Shown in pieces: positions 8,839 through 21,225 of a stretch of 64,000 nt of DNA. A program made the position numbers and the translations under genes. The number at the start of each line of letters is the position of its first letter. The stretch's first letter is position 1. The stretch is from NCBI GenBank assembly GCA_963691705.1, contig OY829537.1, positions 57,326,304 through 57,390,303 of the forward strand, read 5' to 3'. Under the pieces are notes generated by a model. It was not told the origin of the DNA and did no database searches. It saw only the letters and a program-made list of their open reading frames with translations. The stretch comes from Viola odorata (lineage: Eukaryota > Streptophyta > Magnoliopsida > Malpighiales > Violaceae).

Positions 8839-11758
8839 TGGTGTGTTTGGTCACGTTCGCACAGTCGTCTGATAATGTTGTGTCTGGTCACTTTCGCACA
8901 GTCGTCTGATAATGTACTGTCTGGTCACTTCCGCACATGTTGTCTGTCAAGCGTTGTGAAGGGTCACGTCCCCACATCGTGTACTTAATGTTGTGTTTGG
9001 TCAGGTACGCACATGTCGTCTGATAATGCTGTGTCTGGTCACATCCGCATATGTCATCTCTTAAGCTTTGTGAAGGGTCACGTCCGTACAGTCGTCTGAT
9101 AATGTTATGTCTGGTCACTTCCGCACATGTTGTCTGTTAAGCGTTGTGAAGGGTTACGTCCCCACATTGTGTTTTTAATGTTGTGTCTTGTCACGTCCGC
9201 ATCGTCGGCTGATAATGTTGTGTCTGGTAACTTCCGCACAGTCGTCTGATAATGTTGTGTCTGGTCACTTCCGCACATGTTGTCTATCAAGCGTTGTGAA
9301 GGGTCACGTCCCCACATCATGTATTTAATGTTGTGTTTGGTCAGGTACGCACATGTCGTCTGATAATGTTGTGTCTGGTCACGTCCGCACATGTTGTCTG
9401 TCAAGCGTTGTGAAGGGTCACGTCCCCACATGTCATCTCTTAAGCGTTGTGAAGGGTCACACCCCCACATCGTGTTTTTAATGGTGTGTTTGGTCACGTC
9501 CGCACAGTCGTCTTAAAATGTTGTGTCTGGTCATGTCTGCACATGTTGTCTGTTAAGCGTTGTGAAGGGTCACGTCCCCACCTTGTGTTTTTAATGTTGT
9601 GTCTCGTCACGTCCGCACAGTCTTCTGATAATGTTGTGTCTGGTCACTTCCGCACATGTTGTCTGTCAAGCGTTGTGAAGGGTCACGTCCCCACATCGTG
9701 TATTTAATGTTGTGTTTGGTCAGGTACGCACATGTCGTCTGATAATGTTGTGTCTGGTCACGTCCGCACATGTTGTCTGTCAAGCGTTGTGAAGGGTCAC
9801 GTCCCCACATCGTGTATTTAATGTTGTGTTTGGTCACGTCCGCACAGTCGTCTGATAATGTTGTGTCAGGTCACGTCCGCACATGTTGTCTGTTAGGCGT
9901 TGTGAAAGGTCACGCCCCCACATCATGTTGTTAATGTTGTGTCAGGTCACGTCCACCTATGTCGTCTGATAATGTTGTCTGGTCACGTCCGCACATGTCA
10001 TCTCTTAAGCGTTGTGAAAGGTCACGTCTCTACATCGTGTTGTTAATGTTGTGTTTGGTCACGTCCGCACATGTTGTCTGTTAAGCGTTGTGGAGGGTCA
10101 CGTCCCCACATCATGTTGATAATGTTGTGTCAGGTAACGTCCACATATGTCGTCTGATAATGTTGTGTCTGGTCATGTCCGCACATGTCATCTCTTAAGC
10201 GTTGTGAAAGGTCACGGCCCCACATCGTGTTGTTAATGTTGTGTCAGGTCACGTCCACACATGTCGTCTGATAATGTTGTGTCTGGTCACGTCCGCATAT
10301 ATCGTCTGTTAAGCGTTATGAAGGGTCACGTCCCCACATCGTGTTTTTAATATTGTGTCTGGTCACGTCCGCACATGTCATCTCTTAAGCGTTGTGAAGG
10401 GTCACGCCCCCACCTCGTGTTATTAATGTTGTGTCTGGTCACGTCCGCACAATCGTGTGATAAAGTTGTGTCTGGTCACGTCCGCACATGTTCTCTGTTA
10501 AGCGTTGTGAAGGGTCACGTCCCCACATCGTGTTTTTAATGGTGTGTTTGGTCACGTTCGCACAGTCGTCTGATAATGTTGTGTCTGGTCACTTTCGCAC
10601 AGTCGTCTGATAATGTACTGTCTGGTCACTTCCGCACATGTTGTCTGTCAAGCGTTGTGAAGGGTCACGTCCCCACATCGTGTACTTAATGTTGTCTTTG
10701 GTCAGGTACGCACATGTCGTCTGATAATGTTGTGTTTGGTCACATCCGCATATGTCATCTCTTAAGCTTTGTGAAGGGTCACGTCCGTACAGTCGTCTGA
10801 TAATGTTATGTCTGGTCACTTCCGCACATATTGTCTGTTAAGCGTTGTGAAGGGTTACGTCCCCACATTGTGTTTTTAATGTTGTGTCTAGTCACGTCCG
10901 CACAGTCGGCTGATAATGTTGTGTCTGGTCACTTCCGCACAGTCGTCTGATAATGTTGTGTCTGGTCACTTCCGCACATGTTGTCTATCAAGCGTTGTGA
11001 AGGGTCACGTCCCCACATCATGTATTTAATGTTGTGTTTGGTCAGGTACGCACATGTCGTCTGATAATGTTGTGTCTGGTCACGTCCGCACATGTTGTCT
11101 GTCAAGCGTTGTGAAGGGTCACGTCCCCACATGTCATCTCTTAAGCGTTGTGAAGGGTCACACCCCCACATCGTGTTTTTAATGGTGTGTTTGGTCACGT
11201 CCGCACAGTCGTCTTATAATGTTGTGTCTGGTCATGTCTGCACATGTTGTCTGTTAAGCGTTGTGAAGGGTCACGTCCCCACCTTGTGTTTTTAATGTTG
11301 TGTCTCGTCACGTCCGCACAGTCTTCTGATAATGTTGTGTCTGGTCACTTCCGCACATGTTGTCTGTCAAGCGTTGTGAAGGGTCACGTCCCCACATCGT
11401 GTATTTAATGTTGTGTTTGGTCAGGTACGCACATGTCGTCTGATAATGTTGTGTCTGGTCACGTCCGCACATGTTGTCTGTCAAGCGTTGTGAAGGGTCA
11501 CGTCCCCACATCGTGTATTTAATGTTGTGTTTGGTCACGTCCGCACAGTCGTCTGATAATGTTGTGTCAGGTCACGTCCGCACATGTTGTCTGTTAGGCG
11601 TTGTGAAAGGTCACGCCCCCACATCATGTTGTTAATGTTGTGTCAGGTCACGTCCACCTATGTCGTCTGATAATGTTGTCTGGTCACGTCCGCACATGTC
11701 ATCTCTTAAGCGTTGTGAAAGGTCACGTCTCTACATCGTGTTGTTAATGTTGTGTCTG
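8357..11758. repeat. 1701-bp tandem duplication
   Basis: Copy one is about 8357-10057 and copy two about 10058-11758. The join lies near 10055, where a block beginning GTCACGTCTCTACATCG at about 10020 runs back into the TTAAGCGTTGTGGAGGG flavour seen at 8374. Downstream of copy two the sequence continues as it does after the single copy at about 16.8 kb. Copy-specific changes include TTGTCTTTGG at 10693 against TTGTGTTTGG at 8992. Confidence 0.8.
9405..9443 (+). repeat. C/B hybrid subunit
   Basis: This subunit begins as C (GCGTTGTGAAGGGTCACGTC) and ends as B (CACATGTCATCTCTTAA), and is followed by a normal C. The join sits just after the conserved core, in the shared CACAT. The same hybrid is carried to about 11106, 16165 and 33707 by the larger duplications. 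It looks like an unequal exchange out of trimer register but in subunit register. Confidence 0.8.
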
Positions 11759-13973
11759 GTCACGCCCACACATGTCGTCTGATAATGTTATTTCTGGTCA
11801 CGCCCGCGCATGTCATCTCTTAAGCGTTGTGAAGGGTCACGTCCCCACCTCATGTTTTTAATGTTGTGTCTGGTCACGTTTGCACAGTCGTCATATAATG
11901 TTGTGTCTGGTCATGTCTGCACATGTTGTCTGTTAAGCGTTGTGAAGGGTCACGTTCCCACATTGTGTATTTATTGTTGTGTTTGGTCAGGTACGCACAT
12001 GTCGTCTGATAATGTTGTGTCTGGTCACGTCCGCACATGTTGTCGTTTAAGGGTTGTGAAGGGTCACGTCCCCACATCATGTTTTTAATATTGTGTTTGG
12101 TCACGTCCGCACAGTCGTTTGATAATGTTGTGTCTAGTCACGTCCGCACATGTTGTTTGTTAAGCGTTTTGAAGGGTCACGTCCGTACATGTTGTCTGTT
12201 AAGGGTTTTGAAGGGTCACGTCCCCACATTGTGTTTTTAATGCTGTGTCTGGTAACGTCCGCACAGTCGTCTGATAATGTTGTGTCTGGTCACTTCCACA
12301 CATGTTGTCTGTTAAATGTTGTGAAGGGCCAAGTCCCCACATCGTATTTTTAATGTTGTGTCTGGTCACGTCCGCACATGTCATCTCTTAAGCGTTTTGA
12401 AGGGTCACCTCCCCACCTTGTGTGTTTTAATGTTGTGTCTGGTCACGTCCGCACAGTCGTCTGATAATGTTGTGTCTGGTCACGTCCGCACATATTGTCT
12501 GTTAACTGTTATGAAGGGTCACGTCCGCACAGTCGTCTGATAATATTGTGTCTGATCACGTCTGCACATGTTGTCTGTTAATCGTTGTGAAGGGTCACGT
12601 CCCCACATCATGTTATTAATACTGTGTCTAGTCACGTCTACACAGTCCTCTAATAATGTTGTGTCAAGTCACGTCCGCACATGTTATTTGTTAAGCGTTG
12701 TGAAAGGTCACGTCCCCACATCGTGTTGTTAATCTTGTGTCTGGTCACGTCCTCATATGTCGTCTGGTAATGTTGTGTCTGGTCACGTCCGCACATGTCA
12801 TCTCTTAAGCGTTGTGAACGGTCACGTCCCCACATCGTGTTTTCAATGCTATGTCTAGTCACGTCCGCACAGTCCTCTGATAATGTTGTGTCTGGTCACT
12901 TCCGCACATGTTGTCTGTTAAGCGTTGTGCAGGGTCACGCCCTCACATCGTGTTTTCAATGGTGTGTTTGGTCACTTCCCCACATGTCGTCTGATAATGT
13001 TTTGTCTGGTCACGACCGCACCTGTTGTCTGTTAAGCGTTGTGAAGGGTCACGTCCCCACATCGTGTTCTTAATGTTGTGTTTGGTCACGTCCGCACATT
13101 CGTCTGATAATTTTGTGTCTGGTCACGTATGCGTATGTTTTCTGTTAAGTGTTGTGAAAGGTCACGGCCCCACATCGTGTAGTTAATGTTGTGTCTGGTC
13201 ACGTCCACACATGTCTGATAATGTTGTGTCTGGTCACGTCCGCATATATCGTCTGTTAAGCGTTATGACGGGTCACGTCCCCACATCGTGTTTTTAATAT
13301 TGTGTCTGGTCACGTCCGCACATGTCATCTCTTAAGCGTTGTGAAGGGTCACACCCCCACATCGTGTTTTTAATGGTGTGTTTGGTCACGTCCGCACAGT
13401 CGTCTTATAATGTTGTGTCTGGTCATGTCTGCACATGTTGTCTGTTAAGCGTTGTGAAGGGTCACGTCCCCACATTGTGTTTTTAATGTTGTGTCTCGTC
13501 ACGTCCGCACAATCGTCTGATAATGTTGTGTCTGGTCACTTCCGCACATGTTGTCTGTCAAGCGTTGTGAAGGGTCACGGCCCCACATCGTGTATTTAAT
13601 GTTGTGTTTGGTCACGTCCGCACAGTCGTCTGATAATGTTGTGTCAGGTCACGTCCGCACATGTTGTCTGTTAGGCGTTGTGAAAGGTCACGTCCCCACA
13701 TCATGTTGTTAATGTTGTGTCAGGTCACGTCCACATATGTCGTCTGATAATGTTGTCTGGTCACGTCCGCACATGTCATCTCTTAAGCGTTGTGAAAGGT
13801 CACGTCTCTACATCGTGTTGTTAATGTTGTGTCTGGTCACGCCCACACATGTCGTCTGATAATGTTATTTCTGGTCACGCCCGCGCATGTCATCTCTTAA
13901 GCGTTGTGAAGGGTCACGTCCCCACCTCATGTTTTTAATGTTGTGTCTGGTCACGTTTGCACAGTCGTCATAT

Positions 13974-16900
13974 AATGTTGTGTCTGGTCATGTCTGCACA
14001 TGTTGTCTGTTAAGCGTACTGAAGGGTCACGTCCCCACATTGTGTTTTTAATGTTGTCTCGTCACGTCCGCACAGTCGTCTGATAATGTTGTGTCTGGTC
14101 ACTTCCGCACAGTCGTCTGATAATGTTGTGTCCGGTCACTTCCGCACATGTTGTCTGTCAAGCGTTGTGAAGGGTCACGTCCCGACATCGTGTATTTAAT
14201 GTTGTGTTTGGTCAGGTATGCACATGTCGTCTGATAATGTTGTGTCTGGTCACGTCCGCACATGTTGTCTGTTAAGCGTTGTGGAGGGTCACGTCCCCAC
14301 ATCATGTTGATAATGTTGTGTCAGGTAACGTCCACATATGTCGTCTGATAATGTTGTGTCTGGTCACGTCCGCACATGTCATCTCTTAAGCGTTGTGAAA
14401 GGTCACGGCCCCACATCGTGTTGTTAATGTTGTGTCAGGTCACGTCCACACATGTCGTCTGATAATGTTGTGTCTGGTCACGTCCGCATATATCGTCTGT
14501 TAAGCGTTATGAAGGGTCACGTCCCCACATCGTGTTTTTAATATTGTGTCTGGTCACGTCCGCACATGTCATCTCTTAAGCGTTGTGAAGGGTCACGCCC
14601 CCACCTCGTGTTATTAATGTTGTGTCTGGTCACGTCCGCACAATCGTGTGATAAAGTTGTGTCTGGTCACGTCCGCACATGTTCTCTGTTAAGCGTTGTG
14701 AAGGGTCACGTCCCCACATCGTGTTCTTAATGTTGTGTTTGGTCACGTCCGCTTATTCGTCTGATAATTTTGTGTCTGGTCACGTATGCATATGTTTTCT
14801 GTTAAGTGTAGTGAAAGGTCACGGCCCCACATCGTGTTGTTAATGTTGTGTCTGGTCATGTCTGCACATGTTGTCTGTTAAGCGTACTGAAGGGTCACGT
14901 CCCCACATTGTGTTTTTAATGTTGTCTCGTCACGTCCGCACAGTCGTCTGATAATGTTGTGTCTGGTCACTTCCGCACAGTCGTCTGATAATGTTGTGTC
15001 CGGTCACTTCCGCACATGTTGTCTGTCAAGCGTTGTGAAGGGTCACGTCCCGACATCGTGTATTTAATGTTGTGTTTGGTCAGGTACGCACATGTCGTCT
15101 GATAATGTTGTGTCTGGTCACGTCCGCACATGTTGTCTGTTAAGCGTTGTGGAGGGTCACGTCCCCACATCATGTTGATAATGTTGTGTCAGGTAACGTC
15201 CACATATGTCGTCTGATAATGTTGTGTCTGGTCACGTCCGCACATGTCATCTCTTAAGCGTTGTGAAAGGTCACGGCCCCACATCGTGTTGTTAATGTTG
15301 TGTCAGGTCACGTCCACACATGTCGTCTGATAATGTTGTGTCTGGTCACGTCCGCATATATCGTCTGTTAAGCGTTATGAAGCGGCACGTCCCCACATCG
15401 TGTTTTTAATATTGTGTCTGGTCACGTCCGCACATGTCATCTCTTAAGCGTTGTGAAGGGTCACGCCCCCACCTCGTGTTATTAATGTTGTGTCTGGTCA
15501 CGTCCGCACAATCGTGTGATAAAGTTGTGTCTGGTCACGTCCGCACATGTTCTCTGTTAAGCGTTGTGAAGGGTCACGTCCCCACATCGTGTTTTTAATG
15601 GTGTGTTTGGTCACGTTCGCACAGTCGTCTGATAATGTTGTGTCTGGTCACTTTCGCACAGTCGTCTGATAATGTACTGTCTGGTCACTTCCGCACATGT
15701 TGTCTGTCAAGCGTTGTGAAGGGTCACGTCCCCACATCGTGTACTTAATGTTGTGTTTGGTCAGGTACGCACATGTCGTCTGATAATGCTGTGTCTGGTC
15801 ACATCCGCATATGTCATCTCTTAAGCTTTGTGAAGGGTCACGTCCGTACAGTCGTCTGATAATGTTATGTCTGGTCACTTCCGCACATGTTGTCTGTTAA
15901 GCGTTGTGAAGGGTTACGTCCCCACATTGTGTTTTTAATGTTGTGTCTTGTCACGTCCGCATCGTCGGCTGATAATGTTGTGTCTGGTAACTTCCGCACA
16001 GTCGTCTGATAATGTTGTGTCTGGTCACTTCCGCACATGTTGTCTATCAAGCGTTGTGAAGGGTCACGTCCCCACATCATGTATTTAATGTTGTGTTTGG
16101 TCAGGTACGCACATGTCGTCTGATAATGTTGTGTCTGGTCACGTCCGCACATGTTGTCTGTCAAGCGTTGTGAAGGGTCACGTCCCCACATGTCATCTCT
16201 TAAGCGTTGTGAAGGGTCACACCCCCACATCGTGTTTTTAATGGTGTGTTTGGTCACGTCCGCACAGTCGTCTTAAAATGTTGTGTCTGGTCATGTCTGC
16301 ACATGTTGTCTGTTAAGCGTTGTGAAGGGTCACGTCCCCACCTTGTGTTTTTAATGTTGTGTCTCGTCACGTCCGCACAGTCTTCTGATAATGTTGTGTC
16401 TGGTCACTTCCGCACATGTTGTCTGTCAAGCGTTGTGAAGGGTCACGTCCCCACATCGTGTATTTAATGTTGTGTTTGGTCAGGTACGCACATGTCGTCT
16501 GATAATGTTGTGTCTGGTCACGTCCGCACATGTTGTCTGTCTAGCGTTGTGAAGGGTCACGTCCCCACATCGTGTATTTAATGTTGTGTTTGGTCACGTC
16601 CGCACAGTCGTCTGATAATGTTGTGTCAGGTCACGTCCGCACATGTTGTCTGTTAGGCGTTGTGAAAGGTCACGCCCCCACATTATGTTGTTAATGTTGT
16701 GTCAGGTCACGTCCACCTATGTCGTCTGATAATGTTGTCTGGTCACGTCCGCACATGTCATCTCTTAAGCGTTGTGAAAGGTCACGTCTCTACATTGTGT
16801 TGTTAATGTTGTGTCTGGTCACGCCCACACATGTCGTCTGATAATGTTATTTCTGGTCACGCCCGCGCATGTCATCTCTTAAGCGTTGTGAAGGGTCACG

Positions 16901-19072
16901 TCCCCACCTCATGTTTTTAATGTTGTGTCTGGTCACGTTTTCACAGTCGTCATATAATGTTGTGTCTGGTCATGTCTGCACATGTTGTCTGTTAAGCGTT
17001 GTGAAGGGTCACGTTCCCACATTGTGTATTTATTGTTGTGTTTGGTCAGGTACGCACATGTCGTCTGATAATGTTGTGTCTGGTCACGTCCGCACATGTT
17101 GTCGTTTAAGGGTTGTGAAGGGTCACGTCCCCACATCATGTTTTTAATATTATGTTTGGTCACGTCCGCACAGTCGTTTGATAATGTTGTGTCTAGTCAC
17201 GTCCGCACATGTTGTTTGTTAAGCGTTTTGAAGGGTCACGTCCGTACATGTTGTCTGTTAAGGGTTTTGAAGGGTCACGTCCCCACATTGTGTTTTTAAT
17301 GCTGTGTCTGGTAACGTCCGCACAGTCGTCTGATAATGTTGTGTCTGGTCACTTCCACACATGTTGTCTGTTAAGCGTTGTGAAGGGCCAAGTCCCCACA
17401 TCGTATTTTTAATGTTGTGTCTGGTCACGTCCGCACATGTCATCTCTTAAGCGTTTTGAAGGGTCACCTCCCCACCTTGTGTGTTTTAATGTTGTGTCTG
17501 GTCACGTCCGCACAGCCGTCTGATAATGTTGTGTCTGGTCACGTCCGCACATATTGTCTGTTAAGCGTTATGAAGGGTCACGTCCCCACATCGTGTTTTG
17601 AATATTGTGTTTGGTCACGTCCGCACAGTCGTCTGATAATATTGTGTCTGATCACGTCCGCACATGTTGTCTGTTAATCGTTGTGAAGGGTCACGTCCCC
17701 ACATCATGTTATTAATACTGTGTCTAGTCACGTCTACACAGTCCTCTAATAATGTTGTGTCAAGTCACGTCCGCACATGTTATTTGTTAAGCGTTGTGAA
17801 AGGTCACGTCCCCACATCGTGTTGTTAATCTTGTGTCTGGTCACGTCCTCATATGTCGTCTGGTAATGTTGTGTCTGGTCACGTCCGCACATGTCATCTC
17901 TTAAGCGTTGTGAACGGTCACGTCCCCACATCGTGTTTTCAATGCTATGTCTAGTCACGTCCGCACAGTCCTCTGATAATGTTGTGTCTGGTCACTTCCG
18001 CACATGTTGTCTGTTAAGCGTTGTGCAGGGTCACGCCCTCACATCGTGTTTTCAATGGTGTGTTTGGTCACTTCCCCACATGTCGTCTGATAATGTTTTG
18101 TCTGGTCACGTCCGCACATGTTGTCTGTTAAGCGTTGTGAAGGGTCACGTCCCCACATCGTGTTCTTAATGTTGTGTTTGGTCACGTCCGCACATTCGTC
18201 TGATAATTTTGTGTCTGGTCACGTATGCGTATGTTTTCTGTTAAGTGTTGTGAAAGGTCACGGCCCCACATCGTGTAGTTAATGTTATGTCTGGTCACGT
18301 CCACACATGTCGTCTGATAATGTTGTGTCTGGTCACGTCCGCATATATCGTCTGTTAAGCGTTATGACGGGTCACGTCCCCACATCGTGTTTTTAATATT
18401 GTGTCTGGTCACGTCCGCACATGTCATCTCTTAAGCGTTGTGAAGGGTCACACCCCCACATCGTGTTTTTAATGGTGTGTTTGGTCACGTCCGCACAGTC
18501 GTCTTATAATGTTGTGTCTGGTCATGTCTGCACATGTTGTCTGTTAAGCGTTGTGAAGGGTCACGTCCCCACATTGTGTTTTTAATGTTGTGTCTCGTCA
18601 CGTCCGCACAGTCGTCTGATAATGTTGTGTCTGGTCACTTCCGCACATGTTGTCTGTCAAGCGTTGTGAAGGGTCACGGCCCCACATCGTGTATTTAATG
18701 TTGTGTTTGGTCACGTCCGCACAGTCGTCTGATAATGTTGTGTCAGGTCACGTCCGCACATGTTGTCTGTTAGGCGTTGTGAAAGGTCACGTCCCCACAT
18801 CATGTTGTTAATGTTGTGTCAGGTCACGTCCACATATGTCGTCTGATAATGTTGTCTGGTCACGTCCGCACATGTCATCTCTTAAGCGTTGTGAAAGGTC
18901 ACGTCTCTACATCGTGTTGTTAATGTTGTGTCTGGTCACGCCCACACATGTCGTCTGATAATGTTATTTCTGGTCACGCCCGCGCATGTCATCTCTTAAG
19001 CGTTGTGAAGGGTCACGTCCCCACCTCATGTTTTTAATGTTGTGTCTTGTCACGTTTGCACAGTCGTCATAT
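13974..19072. repeat. 5099-bp version of the same segmental repeat, second copy
   Basis: It has the same succession of flavours as the first copy but without the 1701-bp internal duplication. It keeps the 37-bp subunit lost from the first copy near 12520. The arithmetic is consistent: 6760 minus 1701 plus 37 plus 3 is 5099. Point differences are sparse, for example GTTTTCACAG near 16937 against GTTTGCACAG near 11878. Confidence 0.8.
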
Positions 19073-21215
19073 AATGTTGTGTCTGGTCATGTCTGCACAT
19101 GTTGTCTGTTAAGCGTTGTGAAGGGTCACTTTCCCACATTGTGTATTTATTGTTGTGTTTGGTCAGGTACGCACATGTCGTCTGATAATGTTGTGTCTGG
19201 TCACGTCCGCACATGTTGTCTGTTAAGGGTTGTGAAGGGTCACGTCCCCACATCATGTTTTTAATATTCTGTTTGGTCACGTCCGCACAGTCGTTTGATA
19301 ATGTTGTGTCTAGTCACGTCCGCACATATTGTTTGTTAAGCGTTTTGAAGGGTCACGTCCGTACATGTTGTCTGTTAAGGGTTTTGAAGGGTCACGTCCC
19401 TACATTGTGTTTTTAATGCTGTGTCTGGTAACGTCCGCACAGTCGTCTGATAATGTTGTCTGGTCACGTCTCTACATCGTGTTGTTAATGTTGTGTCTGG
19501 TCACGCCCACACATGTCGTCTGATAATGTTATTTCTGGTCACGCCCGCGCATGTCATCTCTTAAGCGTTGTGAAGGGTCACGCCCGCACAGTCGTCTGAT
19601 AACGTTGTGTCTGGTCACTTCCGCACATGTTGTCTGTCAAGCGTTGTGAAAGGTCACGTCCCCACATCGTGTTGTTAATGTTGTGTCTGGTCACGTCCTC
19701 ATATGTCGTCTGGTAATGTTGTGTCTGGTCACGTCCGCACATGTCATCTCTTAAGCGTTGTGAACGGTCAGGTCCCCACATCGTGTTTTCAATGCTATGT
19801 CTAGTCACGTCCGCACAGTCGTCTGATAATGTTGTGTCTGGTCACTTCCGCACATGTTGTCTGTTAAGCGTTGTGCAGGGTCACGCCCTCACATAATGTT
19901 TTCAATGGTGTGTTTGGTCACTTCCGCACATGTCGTCTGATAATGTTTTGTCTGGTCATGTCCGCACATGTTGTCTGTTAAGCGTTGTGAAGGGTCACGT
20001 CCCCACATCGTGTTCTTAATGTTGTGTTTGGTCACGTCCGCACATTCGTCTGATAATTTTGTGTCTGGTCACGTATGCATCTGTTTTCTGTAAAGTGTTG
20101 TGAAAGGTCACGGCCCCACATCGTGTTGTTAATGTTGTGTCTGGTCACGTCCACACATGTCGTCTGATACTGTTGTGTCTGCTCACGTCCGCATATATCG
20201 TCTGTTAAGCGTTATGAATGGTCACGTCCCTACATCGTGTTTTTAATATTGTGTCTGGTCACGTCCGCACATGTCATCTCTTAAGCGTTGTGAAGGGTCA
20301 CACCCCCACATCGTGTTTTTAATGGTGTGTTTGGTCACGTCCGCACAGTCGTCTTATAATGTTGTGTCTGGTCATGTCTGCACATGTTGTCTGTTAAGCG
20401 TTGTGAAGGGTCACGTCCCCACATTGTGTTTTTAATGTTGTGTCTCATCACGTCCGCACAGTCGTCTGATAATGTTGTGTCTGGTCACTTTCGCACAGTC
20501 GTCTGATAATGTTGTGTCTGGTCACTTTCGCACATGTTGTCTGTCAAGCGTTGTGAAGGGTCACGTCCCCACATCGTGTATTTAATGTTGTGTTTGGTGA
20601 GGTACGCACATGTCGTCTGATAATGTTGTGTCTGGTCACGTCCGCACATGTTGTCTGTTAAGCGTTGTGAAGGGTCACGTCCCCACATCATGTTGTTAAT
20701 GTTGTGTCAGGTCACGTCCACATATGTCGTCTGATAATGTTGTGTCTGGTCACGTCCGTACATGTCATCTCTTAAGCGTTGTGAAAGGTCACGGCCCCAC
20801 ATCGTGTTGTTAATGTTGTGTCTGGTTACGTCCACACATGTCGTCTGATAATGTTGTGTCTGGTCACGTCCGCATATATCGTTTGTTAAGCGTTATGAAG
20901 GGTCACGTCCCCACATCGTGTTTTTAATATTGTGTCTGGTCACGTCCGTACATGTCATCTCTTAAGCGTTGTGAAGTGTCATGCCCCCACCTCGTGTTAT
21001 TAATGTTGTGTCTGGTCACGTCCGCACATGTTGTCTGTTAAGCGTTGTGAAGGGTCACGTCCCCACATCGTGTTTTTAAAGGTGTGTTTGGTCACGTCCG
21101 CACAGTCGTCTGATAATGTTGTGTCTGGTCACGTCCGCACATGTTGTCTGTTAAGCGTTGTGAAGGGTCACGTCCTCACATCGTGTTTTTAATGGTGTGT
21201 TTGGTCACGTCCGCA

Positions 21216-21225
21216 CAGACGTCTG
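21216..21225. other. Perfect 10-bp palindrome CAGACGTCTG
   Basis: A T-to-A change in subunit A turns CAGTCGTCTG into the self-complementary CAGACGTCTG. The same ten bases are at 24242, 27191, 30368, 38531 and 49820, always followed by ATAATGTTATTTCTGG. All copies are explained by the 3026-bp, 17.3-kb and 11,289-bp duplications. No function is shown by the sequence. Confidence 0.75.

Larger units (their letters stand above)
7214..13973. repeat. 6760-bp segmental repeat, first copy
   Basis: From about 7214 the sequence matches the sequence from 13974 at an offset of 6760 bp. Past about 10055 this copy holds the additional 1701-bp duplication, and the match to the second copy resumes at an offset of 5059 (for example 11810 with 16869). 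Near 12520 this copy lacks 37 bp, one subunit, that the second copy has; after that the offset is 5096. A 3-bp deletion near 13215 (CACATGTCTGATAA) makes it 5099. Confidence 0.8.

Noticed and set aside
9105..9497. The longest open frame, 130 codons on the minus strand, with recurring text such as MWGRDPSQRLTDN.
   Set aside because: It is the satellite read in one frame. A 114-bp trimer is 38 codons, so the frame stays open until a 113-bp trimer or a point change ends it. The same peptide recurs dozens of times with many ends, and the same DNA is also open on the plus strand. There is no gene structure.
11810..12088. Plus-strand open frame of 92 codons with a hydrophobic start (LMFLMLCLVT) resembling a signal peptide.
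   Set aside because: The hydrophobic stretch comes from the T-rich end of subunit C followed by TGTTGTGTCTGG. It occurs in the same form at many places, in different lengths, and overlaps minus-strand open frames. It is a composition effect.
21216..21225. CAGACGTCTG palindrome as a functional binding site.
   Set aside because: All six copies descend from one point change through the segmental duplications, so their number is not evidence of selection. It is kept only as a marker feature.
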